This document shows positions 19,833 to 27,047 of a DNA stretch of 35,541 nucleotides, in pieces. The stretch comes from an uncultured Ruminococcus sp. (lineage in GTDB: Bacteria; Bacillota; Clostridia; Oscillospirales; Acutalibacteraceae), in the NCBI GenBank assembly GCA_902773325.1, contig CACYDW010000052.1, positions 1 through 35,541 of the forward strand. The letters run 5' to 3'. The notes below the pieces were generated by a model, which had not been told where the DNA came from, did no database searches, and saw nothing but the letters and a program-made list of their open reading frames with translations. The position numbers were made by a program, and so were the translations under genes. How positions within the stretch are numbered: the first letter of the stretch is position 1; the number at the start of each line of letters is the position of its first letter.

Positions 19833-22259
19833 ATGAAGGATATCTGGGTATGGCTGTGCCCGGTGCTGACCGGTGTGTCATGGGGATTGTTTCTTGTCGG
19901 TCTGATACCGTTTCTGGTATCATCGCTCAAAAAGCTGCACTTCCGCCTCAGCGGTAAGGAGGGCTACTATGAGATCGAATGGGGATTTTCCAAAAAGCTG
20001 CTGTTTCTTACGGTGTTCATTGTTCTTTCCGTCTGGTGTTCCCGCTACGCGATCGCCTGCTACTCGGCTGTGAAAATCGAGGAAGGTGAGATCGGCAACC
20101 TCGGAGTCTGGGAGGAGCTTGCCAACAGCTTTGTACATACGCTCCAGACCTTCAGTATGGACGAGGGCTATACCGACTACTGGCTCAACGGACAAAAAAT
20201 GGTTGAGGTCATTTTCAAAGATAATTCCTTTTTGCAGGTCTGCTTTAACGTGCATTACGGTCTGGTTTGTGTGATTGCGCCGCTGGCAGGCGGAGCCATC
20301 GTATTCGAGCTGCTCACCAAGGTGTTCCCGAGTGTCAGGCTGTTTTTTGCCGGAATGAATATATTCAGCAAAAAGTACTATTTCAGCGAGCTGAACGAAA
20401 ATGCGATCGCACTGGCAGGCAGTATTCTCAGTGATAGAAAAAGACGCTTCTCCACGATCGTCTTTACGGACGCCTATACCGATGATGAGGAGGAATCCGG
20501 CACAGAACTGCTCCTGACAGCTAAGGCGATGGGCGCGGTGTGTGTCAAGACGGATATTCTGCACATTCGTTTCAGAAAGCGTATGCTTGCCAATACATCG
20601 GTATTCCTCATTGATAAGGACGAAAACAGCAATATCGAGACCCTTACCAAAATGCTTTCTGACGGTAAAAAATACGACAGCAAGCGGCTCAGCATTTATG
20701 TGTTCTCCTCAGACCGGAAAAACTCCTATATAGAGGATACCGTAAGCCGCATTATTGATATTGAAAAGGGGAACAAAAACACCTCGGATGTCAAGGCACT
20801 CGATCTGCCCGATATCATTCCCGTCAATACCCTGCGCAATATGAGCAATACGCTTCTGAAGGATGTGCCGCTGTTTGAGCCTGTCATCAACAGCAAGAAA
20901 GACAGCATTACCGTTACCATACTCGGCAGCGGTTCGATCGGAACGGAGATGTTCCTGTCCGCTTACTGGTACGGGCAGGTGCTGGACAAAAAGCTGAATA
21001 TCAATGTGATCTCCAACGAGGCGGAATACAATAAAACCGATCAGGACGGTCATGTTGTGGAGAGAGGTTTCAGGGGCAAAATTGATTTTTATTGTCCCGA
21101 GGTACTGAAAAGCGGTATGCCGCGTTCGCCGATCCTGCTGTGCCGCGGGGAATACGGTCAGCCCGATGCGGAATTCTCCGAACCGTACATGAATTTCCAC
21201 TACTACAGAACGGACGTTATGTCGGGTGATTTCATACGGATCCTCAAAGAGCCGTATGAGCATGATACGGACTCCTGTCTGCTGGATACCGATTACTTTA
21301 TTGTGTGTCTGGGCACGGACGAGGACAATTTCCGCGTTGCCGAAAAGCTGCGGGAGCTGGTGGGAGCGTATCACGTGCAGTCAAAGCCCGATAATAAGAC
21401 CGTCATTGCCTATTCCGTTTACTGTACGGACTTCTGCCGGAAGCTGAACGAGCAAAAGAAGAGAAAGTATGTGCAGGGGTTGGACGGCTGCGATGTATAT
21501 ATGCATGCCTTCGGAAGTATGGACGAGGTATACAGCACGCAGAATGTCTTTATGGACGGTGTTCATGCCGTTGCTATCCTTACCGGCAAAAAGTATGAGG
21601 ACATTGTCAATTCACACAGCGGGCAGGGCGATGTTTACCATCGTGCTAAGGAAAAATCACAGACTGAAAGAGCCAAGGATATCTATAAATACAAGGCGAA
21701 TATTGCCCGCACGCTTCACCTCAAATACAAGATGTTCTCCGCAGGGGTATATGACAGCATTTCTATCTTCAATGACAGCGCTAATGACAGCAAAAAGCGT
21801 GACCGTGAAGCACTGAAACGCTATATAACGGAAATTGTCAATAACGGACGCAAGGACAAAAAGCTGCTGCATCGTCTGGCATGGCTCGAACACAGGCGCT
21901 GGTGTGCGTTCCTCAGGACAAGGGGCTTTGTGGGTGTGGATTATGAGTTTGTCAAGAAAACCTATGCGCTCACCACCTTTGAAAAGCCTGATAAGGATCA
22001 TAAATTTGTGGCATTGAAGTGTCACCCCTGTCTGATCGAATGTACGGATGACGGTATCCTTGCCGACCTTAAAGACAACGGTGAGATCGACGGTGCAACA
22101 CAGTTCAGGACGAAGCACCTGAAATCTCAGGAGGATCTGCTGGATATTCTCAGTATTGATATCCGTGACCTCAAGGCATTTTTCGACAAGAGCTCTGATG
22201 ACTTCAAGCTGTGGGATTATCCTGTCGCCGAGGAAGTGTCGGGGGATATGTTTGATTAG
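19833..22259 (+). CDS. Three-TM protein with tandem Rossmann (RCK/TrkA-N-like) domains and a RyR-like domain
   Basis: The 808-residue product starts at an ATG with AAAGGAG upstream. Helices at about 4-32, 55-78 and 140-165 anchor it. The first soluble unit (from ~176) reads FAGMN...ALAGSILSD and has the alternating pattern of a Rossmann domain. A second unit opens with the dinucleotide-binding loop GSGSIG (365-370), and the strand DYFIVCLGTDEDN is typical of RCK/TrkA-N domains. Near the C-terminus, LAWLEHRRWCAF (His687, Trp690) matches the core helix of RyR domains as found in some bacterial proteins. RCK domains usually gate channels on nucleotide or ion binding. Here the membrane part has no recognisable K+ selectivity filter, so this is more likely a ligand sensor than a channel, which is inference. 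The sixth gene starts 50 bases on. Confidence 0.78.
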   Translation: MKDIWVWLCPVLTGVSWGLFLVGLIPFLVSSLKKLHFRLSGKEGYYEIEWGFSKKLLFLTVFIVLSVWCSRYAIACYSAVKIEEGEIGNLGVWEELANSFVHTLQTFSMDEGYTDYWLNGQKMVEVIFKDNSFLQVCFNVHYGLVCVIAPLAGGAIVFELLTKVFPSVRLFFAGMNIFSKKYYFSELNENAIALAGSILSDRKRRFSTIVFTDAYTDDEEESGTELLLTAKAMGAVCVKTDILHIRFRKRMLANTSVFLIDKDENSNIETLTKMLSDGKKYDSKRLSIYVFSSDRKNSYIEDTVSRIIDIEKGNKNTSDVKALDLPDIIPVNTLRNMSNTLLKDVPLFEPVINSKKDSITVTILGSGSIGTEMFLSAYWYGQVLDKKLNINVISNEAEYNKTDQDGHVVERGFRGKIDFYCPEVLKSGMPRSPILLCRGEYGQPDAEFSEPYMNFHYYRTDVMSGDFIRILKEPYEHDTDSCLLDTDYFIVCLGTDEDNFRVAEKLRELVGAYHVQSKPDNKTVIAYSVYCTDFCRKLNEQKKRKYVQGLDGCDVYMHAFGSMDEVYSTQNVFMDGVHAVAILTGKKYEDIVNSHSGQGDVYHRAKEKSQTERAKDIYKYKANIARTLHLKYKMFSAGVYDSISIFNDSANDSKKRDREALKRYITEIVNNGRKDKKLLHRLAWLEHRRWCAFLRTRGFVGVDYEFVKKTYALTTFEKPDKDHKFVALKCHPCLIECTDDGILADLKDNGEIDGATQFRTKHLKSQEDLLDILSIDIRDLKAFFDKSSDDFKLWDYPVAEEVSGDMFD

Positions 22260-22309
22260 GAGCTGTGAAGCGATGCGTTTTCAACAGCTTCGGAAAAGAG
22301 GAGATAACG

Positions 22310-24418
22310 ATGTCAGATCAGTTTTTATGCAGCATTACGTTCAGAACGGACTGGGTGCTGTCACACATGTATGATGATGTTCGTCCGGATGAGCGTATCA
22401 CTGATGCGCTGTGTCTTGCCATGAAGATCAGTGAGATCCATTCAAAGCCCGGTGAGCTGTCCTTTAAGGCTGCTTTGGAGGGTGTCGAAGAGCCGCATGA
22501 CTTGCGCCGCGATATATGCGATCAGATTACAGCACTGTTTGGTGCTGCCGACAGTGATATCATTGATGAGATCACCGTAGAGGAGCTGACCGCAGAGCAG
22601 CCTTTGCAGGAAGAGCCTGCACCGTCACAGGAATCAGCACCCGCAGAAGCACAGCCCGAAAAAGAGGAAGCGTCCGTACAGGAGCAGCCGGGGGGCGAAG
22701 TGGTTTCCCTGCTGCAAAGGCTTATGAAAAAATCTGCCGATAGCACCGAAACGCAGTGTCAGGATACAGACAAGCGTACCGCCATGGAAAAAATCAATGC
22801 GCTGGTCGGTGCAGACGAATTCAAAGCGCTTGCTGCCGAATGTGCAAGGGTCATGCCCTATCTGTGCGAGAGCAATACGCTGGATTCGTTCAAGAAGCGT
22901 ATGTATGTGATCTCTGTAAATAACGGCTATGGACTTTCGGAATACATCAGTTTGTTTTCGCAGCTTTTAGAGGAGCTTGGTGCGGCAGGAAAGAATAAGA
23001 AGATGAAGCCGGTCGAGATCCAGATGCAGTCGGATAAGAAGGACGAGGCTTATTCCGAAGCCATCGGAAAGCTCAGAAATCTGTCCGATACCGTAGTATG
23101 TATCGATATTTCCGAATTCATGTCCAAAACCGGCGATACGGAATTCAAACAGTTCCTCAAAAAAATCGAGGACTATGCCGGAAACAATGTCATTTTTTTC
23201 AGAATCCCCTTTGTGGAGAGAAACGTGCTGCAAAAGATCAGGAGTGACCTCAACGATTATGTGTTCATCAAGGAACTGTCGATCGTGCCCTTTACGCTGT
23301 CGCAGCTTCGCTCCTATGCCGAACAGACGCTTGTGGAAAAGGGCTTTCATGCAGACGAGGATACCATGCAGCTTGTTGAACAGCGTATGATCGAAGAAAA
23401 AAACGACGGACGTTTTTACGGACTCAACACCGTCAATAAGGTGCTCTCGGAGCTGCTGTATCTCAAACAGCTCTATAATGCGGAGAATGACCTGCACGAT
23501 AAGGAAATTGCGGGCAGTCAGGTGCAGAGTATTCTTCTGACCGCAGGTTCGGAGCGCCAAAGCGGCATGAATGCCTTCGACCGTCTGGTCGGAATGGACG
23601 ATATCAGACACAAGGTGGAAGAGATCGTTTCTCAGATCAAGCTTGCCTGCAAGAATGACAAGCTTGACAGACCGTGTATTCACATGCGTTTTACCGGAAA
23701 TCCCGGCACGGGCAAAACCACGGTGGCGCGTATTCTCGGCGAGGTACTCAAGGAGGAGGGAATTCTCCGCAACGGCAGCTTCTTTGAATATGCGGGCAGA
23801 GATTTCTGCGGCAGATACGTCGGCGAAACCGCACCCAAAACGGCAGCGATGTGTAGGGATGCCTATGGTTCGGTGATGTTTATAGATGAAGCCTATTCGC
23901 TTTATCGCGGCGAAGGCATCAGCCGTGCAGACTACGGTCAGGAAGCGATCGACACGCTTGTTGCCGAAATGGAGAACCACCGTACCGATCTGGTCGTGAT
24001 CATGGCGGGCTATGAGAGGGAGATGGAGAAGTTGATGAGCTCCAATCCCGGACTCAGAAGCAGAATGCCCTTCAAGATCGAGTTCCCGAACTATACAAGA
24101 GAACAGCTTGCCGCGATCTTCCTCAGAATGGCACAGGCGAGCTTTGTGTATGATGAGCAGTTTGAGCAGACCGTGAACGACTATTTCATGAATCTTTCGG
24201 ACGAGATCATTCAGGCAGAGGATTTCAGCAATGCGCGCTATGTCAGAAATCTCTATGAACGCACATGGGGCAAGCTTGCCCTCAGAGCACAGCTCAGCGG
24301 TGTGCAGACCGACCGGCTCATTGTAGAGGATTTCGCACTGGCGGTCAGTGAGAAGGAATTCAAGAATATCATGGAGCAGAAAACAGCCAGAATCGGCTTT
24401 GCTGCCGGAGATGAATAA
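22310..24418 (+). CDS. CbxX/CfqX (SpoVK)-type AAA+ ATPase with a degenerate N-terminal AAA-like domain
   Basis: I choose the ATG at 22310 (702 residues) because of AGAGGAG about eight bases before it; an in-frame ATG at 22274 has no such site. The N-terminal ~100 residues are unassigned and end in a linker rich in Glu, Gln, Pro and Ala. A first AAA-like unit (about 165-400) has lost its Lys-Thr P-loop (NNGYGLSEY) and acidic Walker B (CIDIS). The second is intact: Walker A GNPGTGKTT from 463 (Lys469), pore-type loop GRYVGET, Walker B FIDEAY (Asp526, Glu527) and arginines in LRSRMPF. CbxX-type AAA+ proteins form hexamers that remodel protein partners, as Rubisco activase does. In this operon it probably assembles or disassembles another product; the tubulin-like protein is the obvious candidate. 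Confidence 0.9.
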   Translation: MSDQFLCSITFRTDWVLSHMYDDVRPDERITDALCLAMKISEIHSKPGELSFKAALEGVEEPHDLRRDICDQITALFGAADSDIIDEITVEELTAEQPLQEEPAPSQESAPAEAQPEKEEASVQEQPGGEVVSLLQRLMKKSADSTETQCQDTDKRTAMEKINALVGADEFKALAAECARVMPYLCESNTLDSFKKRMYVISVNNGYGLSEYISLFSQLLEELGAAGKNKKMKPVEIQMQSDKKDEAYSEAIGKLRNLSDTVVCIDISEFMSKTGDTEFKQFLKKIEDYAGNNVIFFRIPFVERNVLQKIRSDLNDYVFIKELSIVPFTLSQLRSYAEQTLVEKGFHADEDTMQLVEQRMIEEKNDGRFYGLNTVNKVLSELLYLKQLYNAENDLHDKEIAGSQVQSILLTAGSERQSGMNAFDRLVGMDDIRHKVEEIVSQIKLACKNDKLDRPCIHMRFTGNPGTGKTTVARILGEVLKEEGILRNGSFFEYAGRDFCGRYVGETAPKTAAMCRDAYGSVMFIDEAYSLYRGEGISRADYGQEAIDTLVAEMENHRTDLVVIMAGYEREMEKLMSSNPGLRSRMPFKIEFPNYTREQLAAIFLRMAQASFVYDEQFEQTVNDYFMNLSDEIIQAEDFSNARYVRNLYERTWGKLALRAQLSGVQTDRLIVEDFALAVSEKEFKNIMEQKTARIGFAAGDE

Positions 24419-24503
24419 CCGGAGCCCCAAGAAGGTATGAATCCTTGTGTCCGGCATAAGCAGGGCAGAGGATCGAAATATTTCATATAAGGAGGACATT
24501 ATT

Positions 24504-24983
24504 ATGTCAGACGAAAAAAAAGCAAAGAGAGCGCAGGAAATCTTTGAAGCCGTATGCAGCTACTTTGACGCAAAGGAGTACAACTACAAGCGTCATGATG
24601 AGGACAAGGTCGTTACTATTACGACACGCGGTGAGGATATTCCGATCGATTTCATCATCAAGGTCAGAGAGGATCATGAGGTTCTGTCCTTCATCTCCTT
24701 CATGCCCTTTACCGTGCCGGAGGATAAGAGAACAGACACAGCACTGGTACTCAATGTCATCAACGAGAATCTGATCAACGGCAGCTTCAGTATTGACCTT
24801 GAGGACGGCAAGATCAGATTCCGTATGTCAGCAGGCTATATGGGCAGCCTGATCGGTCAGGAGGTCTATGATTATATGTTCATGGTATCCGCTCTGACCA
24901 TTGATGAGTATAATGACAAGCTCATGATGTATGCTAAAGACATGATTTCTCTCGAGCAGCTTCTTAAAACGGTACTCAGCTAA
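24504..24983 (+). CDS. YbjN-like (type III chaperone-fold) small protein
   Basis: The 159-residue cytoplasmic protein starts at an ATG with AAGGAGG upstream (about 24490-24495). The pattern of an N-terminal amphipathic helix (IFEAVCSYFDAKEYNY), a beta sheet of short strands, and the phrase ALVLNVINENLINGSFSID followed by GQEVYDYMFMVSALTIDEY is that of YbjN/sensory-chaperone-like proteins, which share a fold with secretion chaperones. It is the last gene of the seven-gene unit, 85 bases after the AAA+ gene and just before the terminator. It may bind or present one of the other products. Its family is fairly clear; its partner is unknown. Confidence 0.78.
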   Translation: MSDEKKAKRAQEIFEAVCSYFDAKEYNYKRHDEDKVVTITTRGEDIPIDFIIKVREDHEVLSFISFMPFTVPEDKRTDTALVLNVINENLINGSFSIDLEDGKIRFRMSAGYMGSLIGQEVYDYMFMVSALTIDEYNDKLMMYAKDMISLEQLLKTVLS

Positions 24984-24998
24984 AACCTTTCCGATAAT

Positions 24999-25048
24999 AA
25001 ACAGCACCGCCGCTATGTTGGTGATCCGGCATAGCGGCGGTGCTGTTT
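24999..25048. terminator. Bidirectional terminator closing the VWA-tubulin locus and mtaB
   Basis: A perfect 19-bp stem (24999-25017 with 25030-25048) has a 12-base loop and is flanked by short A and T runs. It lies between convergent genes and probably ends both transcripts. The T run is short on the plus side, so efficiency is uncertain. Confidence 0.8.
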
Positions 25049-25066
25049 CGATAGAACCGAGGAACA

Positions 25067-26353
25067 TCAGGAAAGCGTGCCGATGAGATGATCTCCGCTG
25101 AGATCGGTGAGAGTGACATTGATAATTCGGTTGATAAAGCTTTCGTCAGCGGGGACGAGTACGGGGGTATAGTTCATGGTGTAGCCCTCATACATACCGT
25201 TTTTGGAGCGTGTTTCGATCAATACGGCTTCGGTTCTGCCGAGTTGGGAGCGGAAAAAGGCTTCGGTGGTTTTTTGTGCAGTTTTTGCCATGATTTCGGC
25301 GCGCTGCTTTTTGATGCAGTCGGGAATCTGATCCGGCGCTTTGTCGGCGACAGTGCCCGCTCTGCGCGAATAAGGGAAGATATGTACCTTTGCAAAGCCG
25401 ATTTGTTCCACGAAGCGGCGGGACGCTTCAAATTCCTCATCGGTTTCGCCGGCAAAGCCGACCATCACATCGGTGGTAATGGCGGGATTCTCAAAAACGG
25501 AGCGGATATTGTCCACAATATCGGCATATTCAGCGGCGGTATAGTGTCTGTTCATTCGGCGGAGGGTCGCGTCACACCCGCTCTGGAGCGAGAGATGAAA
25601 CTGCGGACAGAAATTATCATATTGAGAAAAAAGACGGAGCGTATGCATATCCATGGATTCCGGTTCGAGAGAGCCGAGGCGGATACGGATATCGGCGCTT
25701 TCACAGGCGGTCTGAATGGCATCGGAGAAAGAGAGTCCGATATCACTGCCGTAGGAGGAGAGGTTGATGCCGATGATGACGACCTCCCGATACCCGTTGG
25801 CGGCGAAGGCTTTGATCTCATCGCGGATATAATCCAGCGAACAGGAGCGTACCCTGCCGCGCGCGTAGGGAATGATACAGTAGGAACAGAAGCGGTTGCA
25901 GCCGTCCTCGATTTTGAGAAACGCTCTGGTACGCTTGACGAAGGTGTCCACAAAGAGCGGCTCATAGCGGTCATTCTTTTGATATTCCTCAACGAATGTA
26001 AGCTGCTGTTTTTGGGCAAAATAGCTGTTGAGTGTCGGGAGCAGGTCTTTTCTGCGCTTGTTGCCGAGGACGATATCGACCTCAGGGAGTTTTTTTCCGG
26101 AATCGGGGAATGCCTGCGCCATGCAGCCGGTGAGCACGATGACGGTATCGGGTGCTTCACGGCGAACACGGTGAATGAGCTTGACAGCCTTTTGTTCGCT
26201 TGCCTGTGTGACAGCGCAGGAATTGATGATGGTAATGTCGGCAGGCTCGTGATCGCCTGCCGGCTCATAGCCGTTGTCAAACAGCTGCTTGAACATTGCC
26301 TGTGACTCAAATTGATTGACCTTGCAGCCAAGGGTAATAATATTGACCTTCAT
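25067..26353 (-). CDS. mtaB: tRNA (N6-threonylcarbamoyladenosine(37)-C2)-methylthiotransferase MtaB
   Basis: This radical SAM enzyme adds a methylthio group to t6A37 of ANN-decoding tRNAs, forming ms2t6A. The 428-residue protein has the three UPF0004 cysteines that hold the auxiliary iron-sulfur cluster (Cys10 in TLGCKVNQFES, Cys46 in NSCAV, Cys77 in TGCMAQ). It also has the radical SAM CxxxCxxC at Cys152, Cys156 and Cys159 (DGCNRFCSYCIIPYARG). A C-terminal TRAM-like beta domain ends the protein. The block VHIFPYSRRAGTVA is typical of the MtaB branch rather than MiaB or RimO. The start is supported by AGGAAGG eight bases upstream. It is transcribed alone, towards the terminator it shares with the seven-gene unit. 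Confidence 0.93.
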   Translation of the reverse strand: MKVNIITLGCKVNQFESQAMFKQLFDNGYEPAGDHEPADITIINSCAVTQASEQKAVKLIHRVRREAPDTVIVLTGCMAQAFPDSGKKLPEVDIVLGNKRRKDLLPTLNSYFAQKQQLTFVEEYQKNDRYEPLFVDTFVKRTRAFLKIEDGCNRFCSYCIIPYARGRVRSCSLDYIRDEIKAFAANGYREVVIIGINLSSYGSDIGLSFSDAIQTACESADIRIRLGSLEPESMDMHTLRLFSQYDNFCPQFHLSLQSGCDATLRRMNRHYTAAEYADIVDNIRSVFENPAITTDVMVGFAGETDEEFEASRRFVEQIGFAKVHIFPYSRRAGTVADKAPDQIPDCIKKQRAEIMAKTAQKTTEAFFRSQLGRTEAVLIETRSKNGMYEGYTMNYTPVLVPADESFINRIINVTLTDLSGDHLIGTLS

Positions 26354-26565
26354 GTTTTTTCCTTCCTTTTAGAGAATCAGAATGACGATAACAGGGCAGA
26401 ACCGACCGTATCAAAATACCTGAGCGAATCGGACGGACTACCCGAAAACGTGATCTGCTTTCGTTTATAATCTATGAATTTTTTATCACGGCTTTATAAA
26501 TTTATAGTGAATTGCACGAATTTGATAATATACAGTATTTAGTGAAAATGTTTCATGAAATACAG
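26354..26565. other. AT-rich intergenic region upstream of mtaB and the HPr-like gene
   Basis: This stretch between divergent genes must hold the mtaB promoter on the minus strand, but I see no convincing -35/-10 pair there. No ORF was supported. Confidence 0.4.
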
Positions 26566-26594
26566 TTGACCCACAATAAAAATATTGATAAAAT
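26566..26594 (+). promoter_or_regulatory. Promoter of the HPr-like gene
   Basis: TTGACC (26566-26571), a 17-base spacer and TAAAAT (26589-26594) match the sigma-A consensus closely. The expected leader of about 115 nt is long for so small a gene and might carry regulation, though I see no clear structure in it. Confidence 0.75.
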
Positions 26595-26716
26595 AAAAAA
26601 CAGCAAAGCCTTATATGCTTTTCGGACGCTTGCATTTTGTGAGATCCGGCAAGAATGATCGAAAATAACAGGACGCAGTGCCTGAGCTGCTCAAAACAGA
26701 AATTGGAGGCATTAAA

Positions 26717-26971
26717 ATGTTCAGAGAAACTATCTTTTTTAACGACCTTGCCAATGTGAAGGATTTTGTTGCAATGACCTCAAAATATGATAAGCTCAAA
26801 ATCAACCTTATTTCCGATATTTACACTATTGATGCCCATTCGCTGATCGGCATTGTCAGTCTGGATATATCCCAGCCGATTGTGCTGGAGGTGCCGGAGG
26901 ATATCAAAACGCCTGCGGAATTTCTGGAGGATATCAAGCCATTTATCTATCATGAGGCTTCTGCCGGATAA
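26717..26971 (+). CDS. HPr-like protein lacking the phosphorylatable histidine
   Basis: The 84-residue protein starts at an ATG with GGAGG about eight bases before it. Its length and strand-helix pattern match HPr of the phosphotransferase system. The segment AMTSKYDKLKINL lines up with the first helix and second strand of HPr, and DAHSLIGIVSLD with the loop around the regulatory Ser46, here Ser42. At the position of the catalytic His15, however, the protein has Asp10 (NDLANVKDF in place of the usual HARPA motif). It therefore cannot carry phosphate as HPr does, but could still be a regulatory or binding relative, as Crh is in Bacillus. It has its own promoter and terminator. No PTS genes lie nearby. 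Confidence 0.8.
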   Translation: MFRETIFFNDLANVKDFVAMTSKYDKLKINLISDIYTIDAHSLIGIVSLDISQPIVLEVPEDIKTPAEFLEDIKPFIYHEASAG

Positions 26972-26979
26972 TGTTTGCC

Positions 26980-27020
26980 CAACAGTCTTTTGCGGTAATA
27001 CCGCAAAAGACTGTTGTTTT
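26980..27020 (+). terminator. Terminator of the HPr-like gene
   Basis: A perfect 17-bp stem (26980-26996 with 27000-27016), a 3-base loop and then TTTT. It lies 8 bases after the stop codon. It could also serve the convergent ABC-F gene, though there is no T run on that side. Confidence 0.85.
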
Positions 27021-27047
27021 GAGTGGATTTTTTATCGGAGCAAGCAA

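Noticed and set aside
19833..22259. Potassium channel reading of the RCK-like protein
   Set aside because: No TVGYG-like selectivity filter lies among the three membrane helices.
22967..24499. 510-codon open frame on the minus strand opposite the AAA+ gene
   Set aside because: It lies wholly opposite a gene with clear Walker motifs, has no family motif or ribosome binding site, and its composition is that of a reverse-strand shadow.
25088..26305. 405-codon open frame on the plus strand opposite mtaB
   Set aside because: The minus-strand gene has all six expected cysteines; the plus-strand frame has no recognisable motif.
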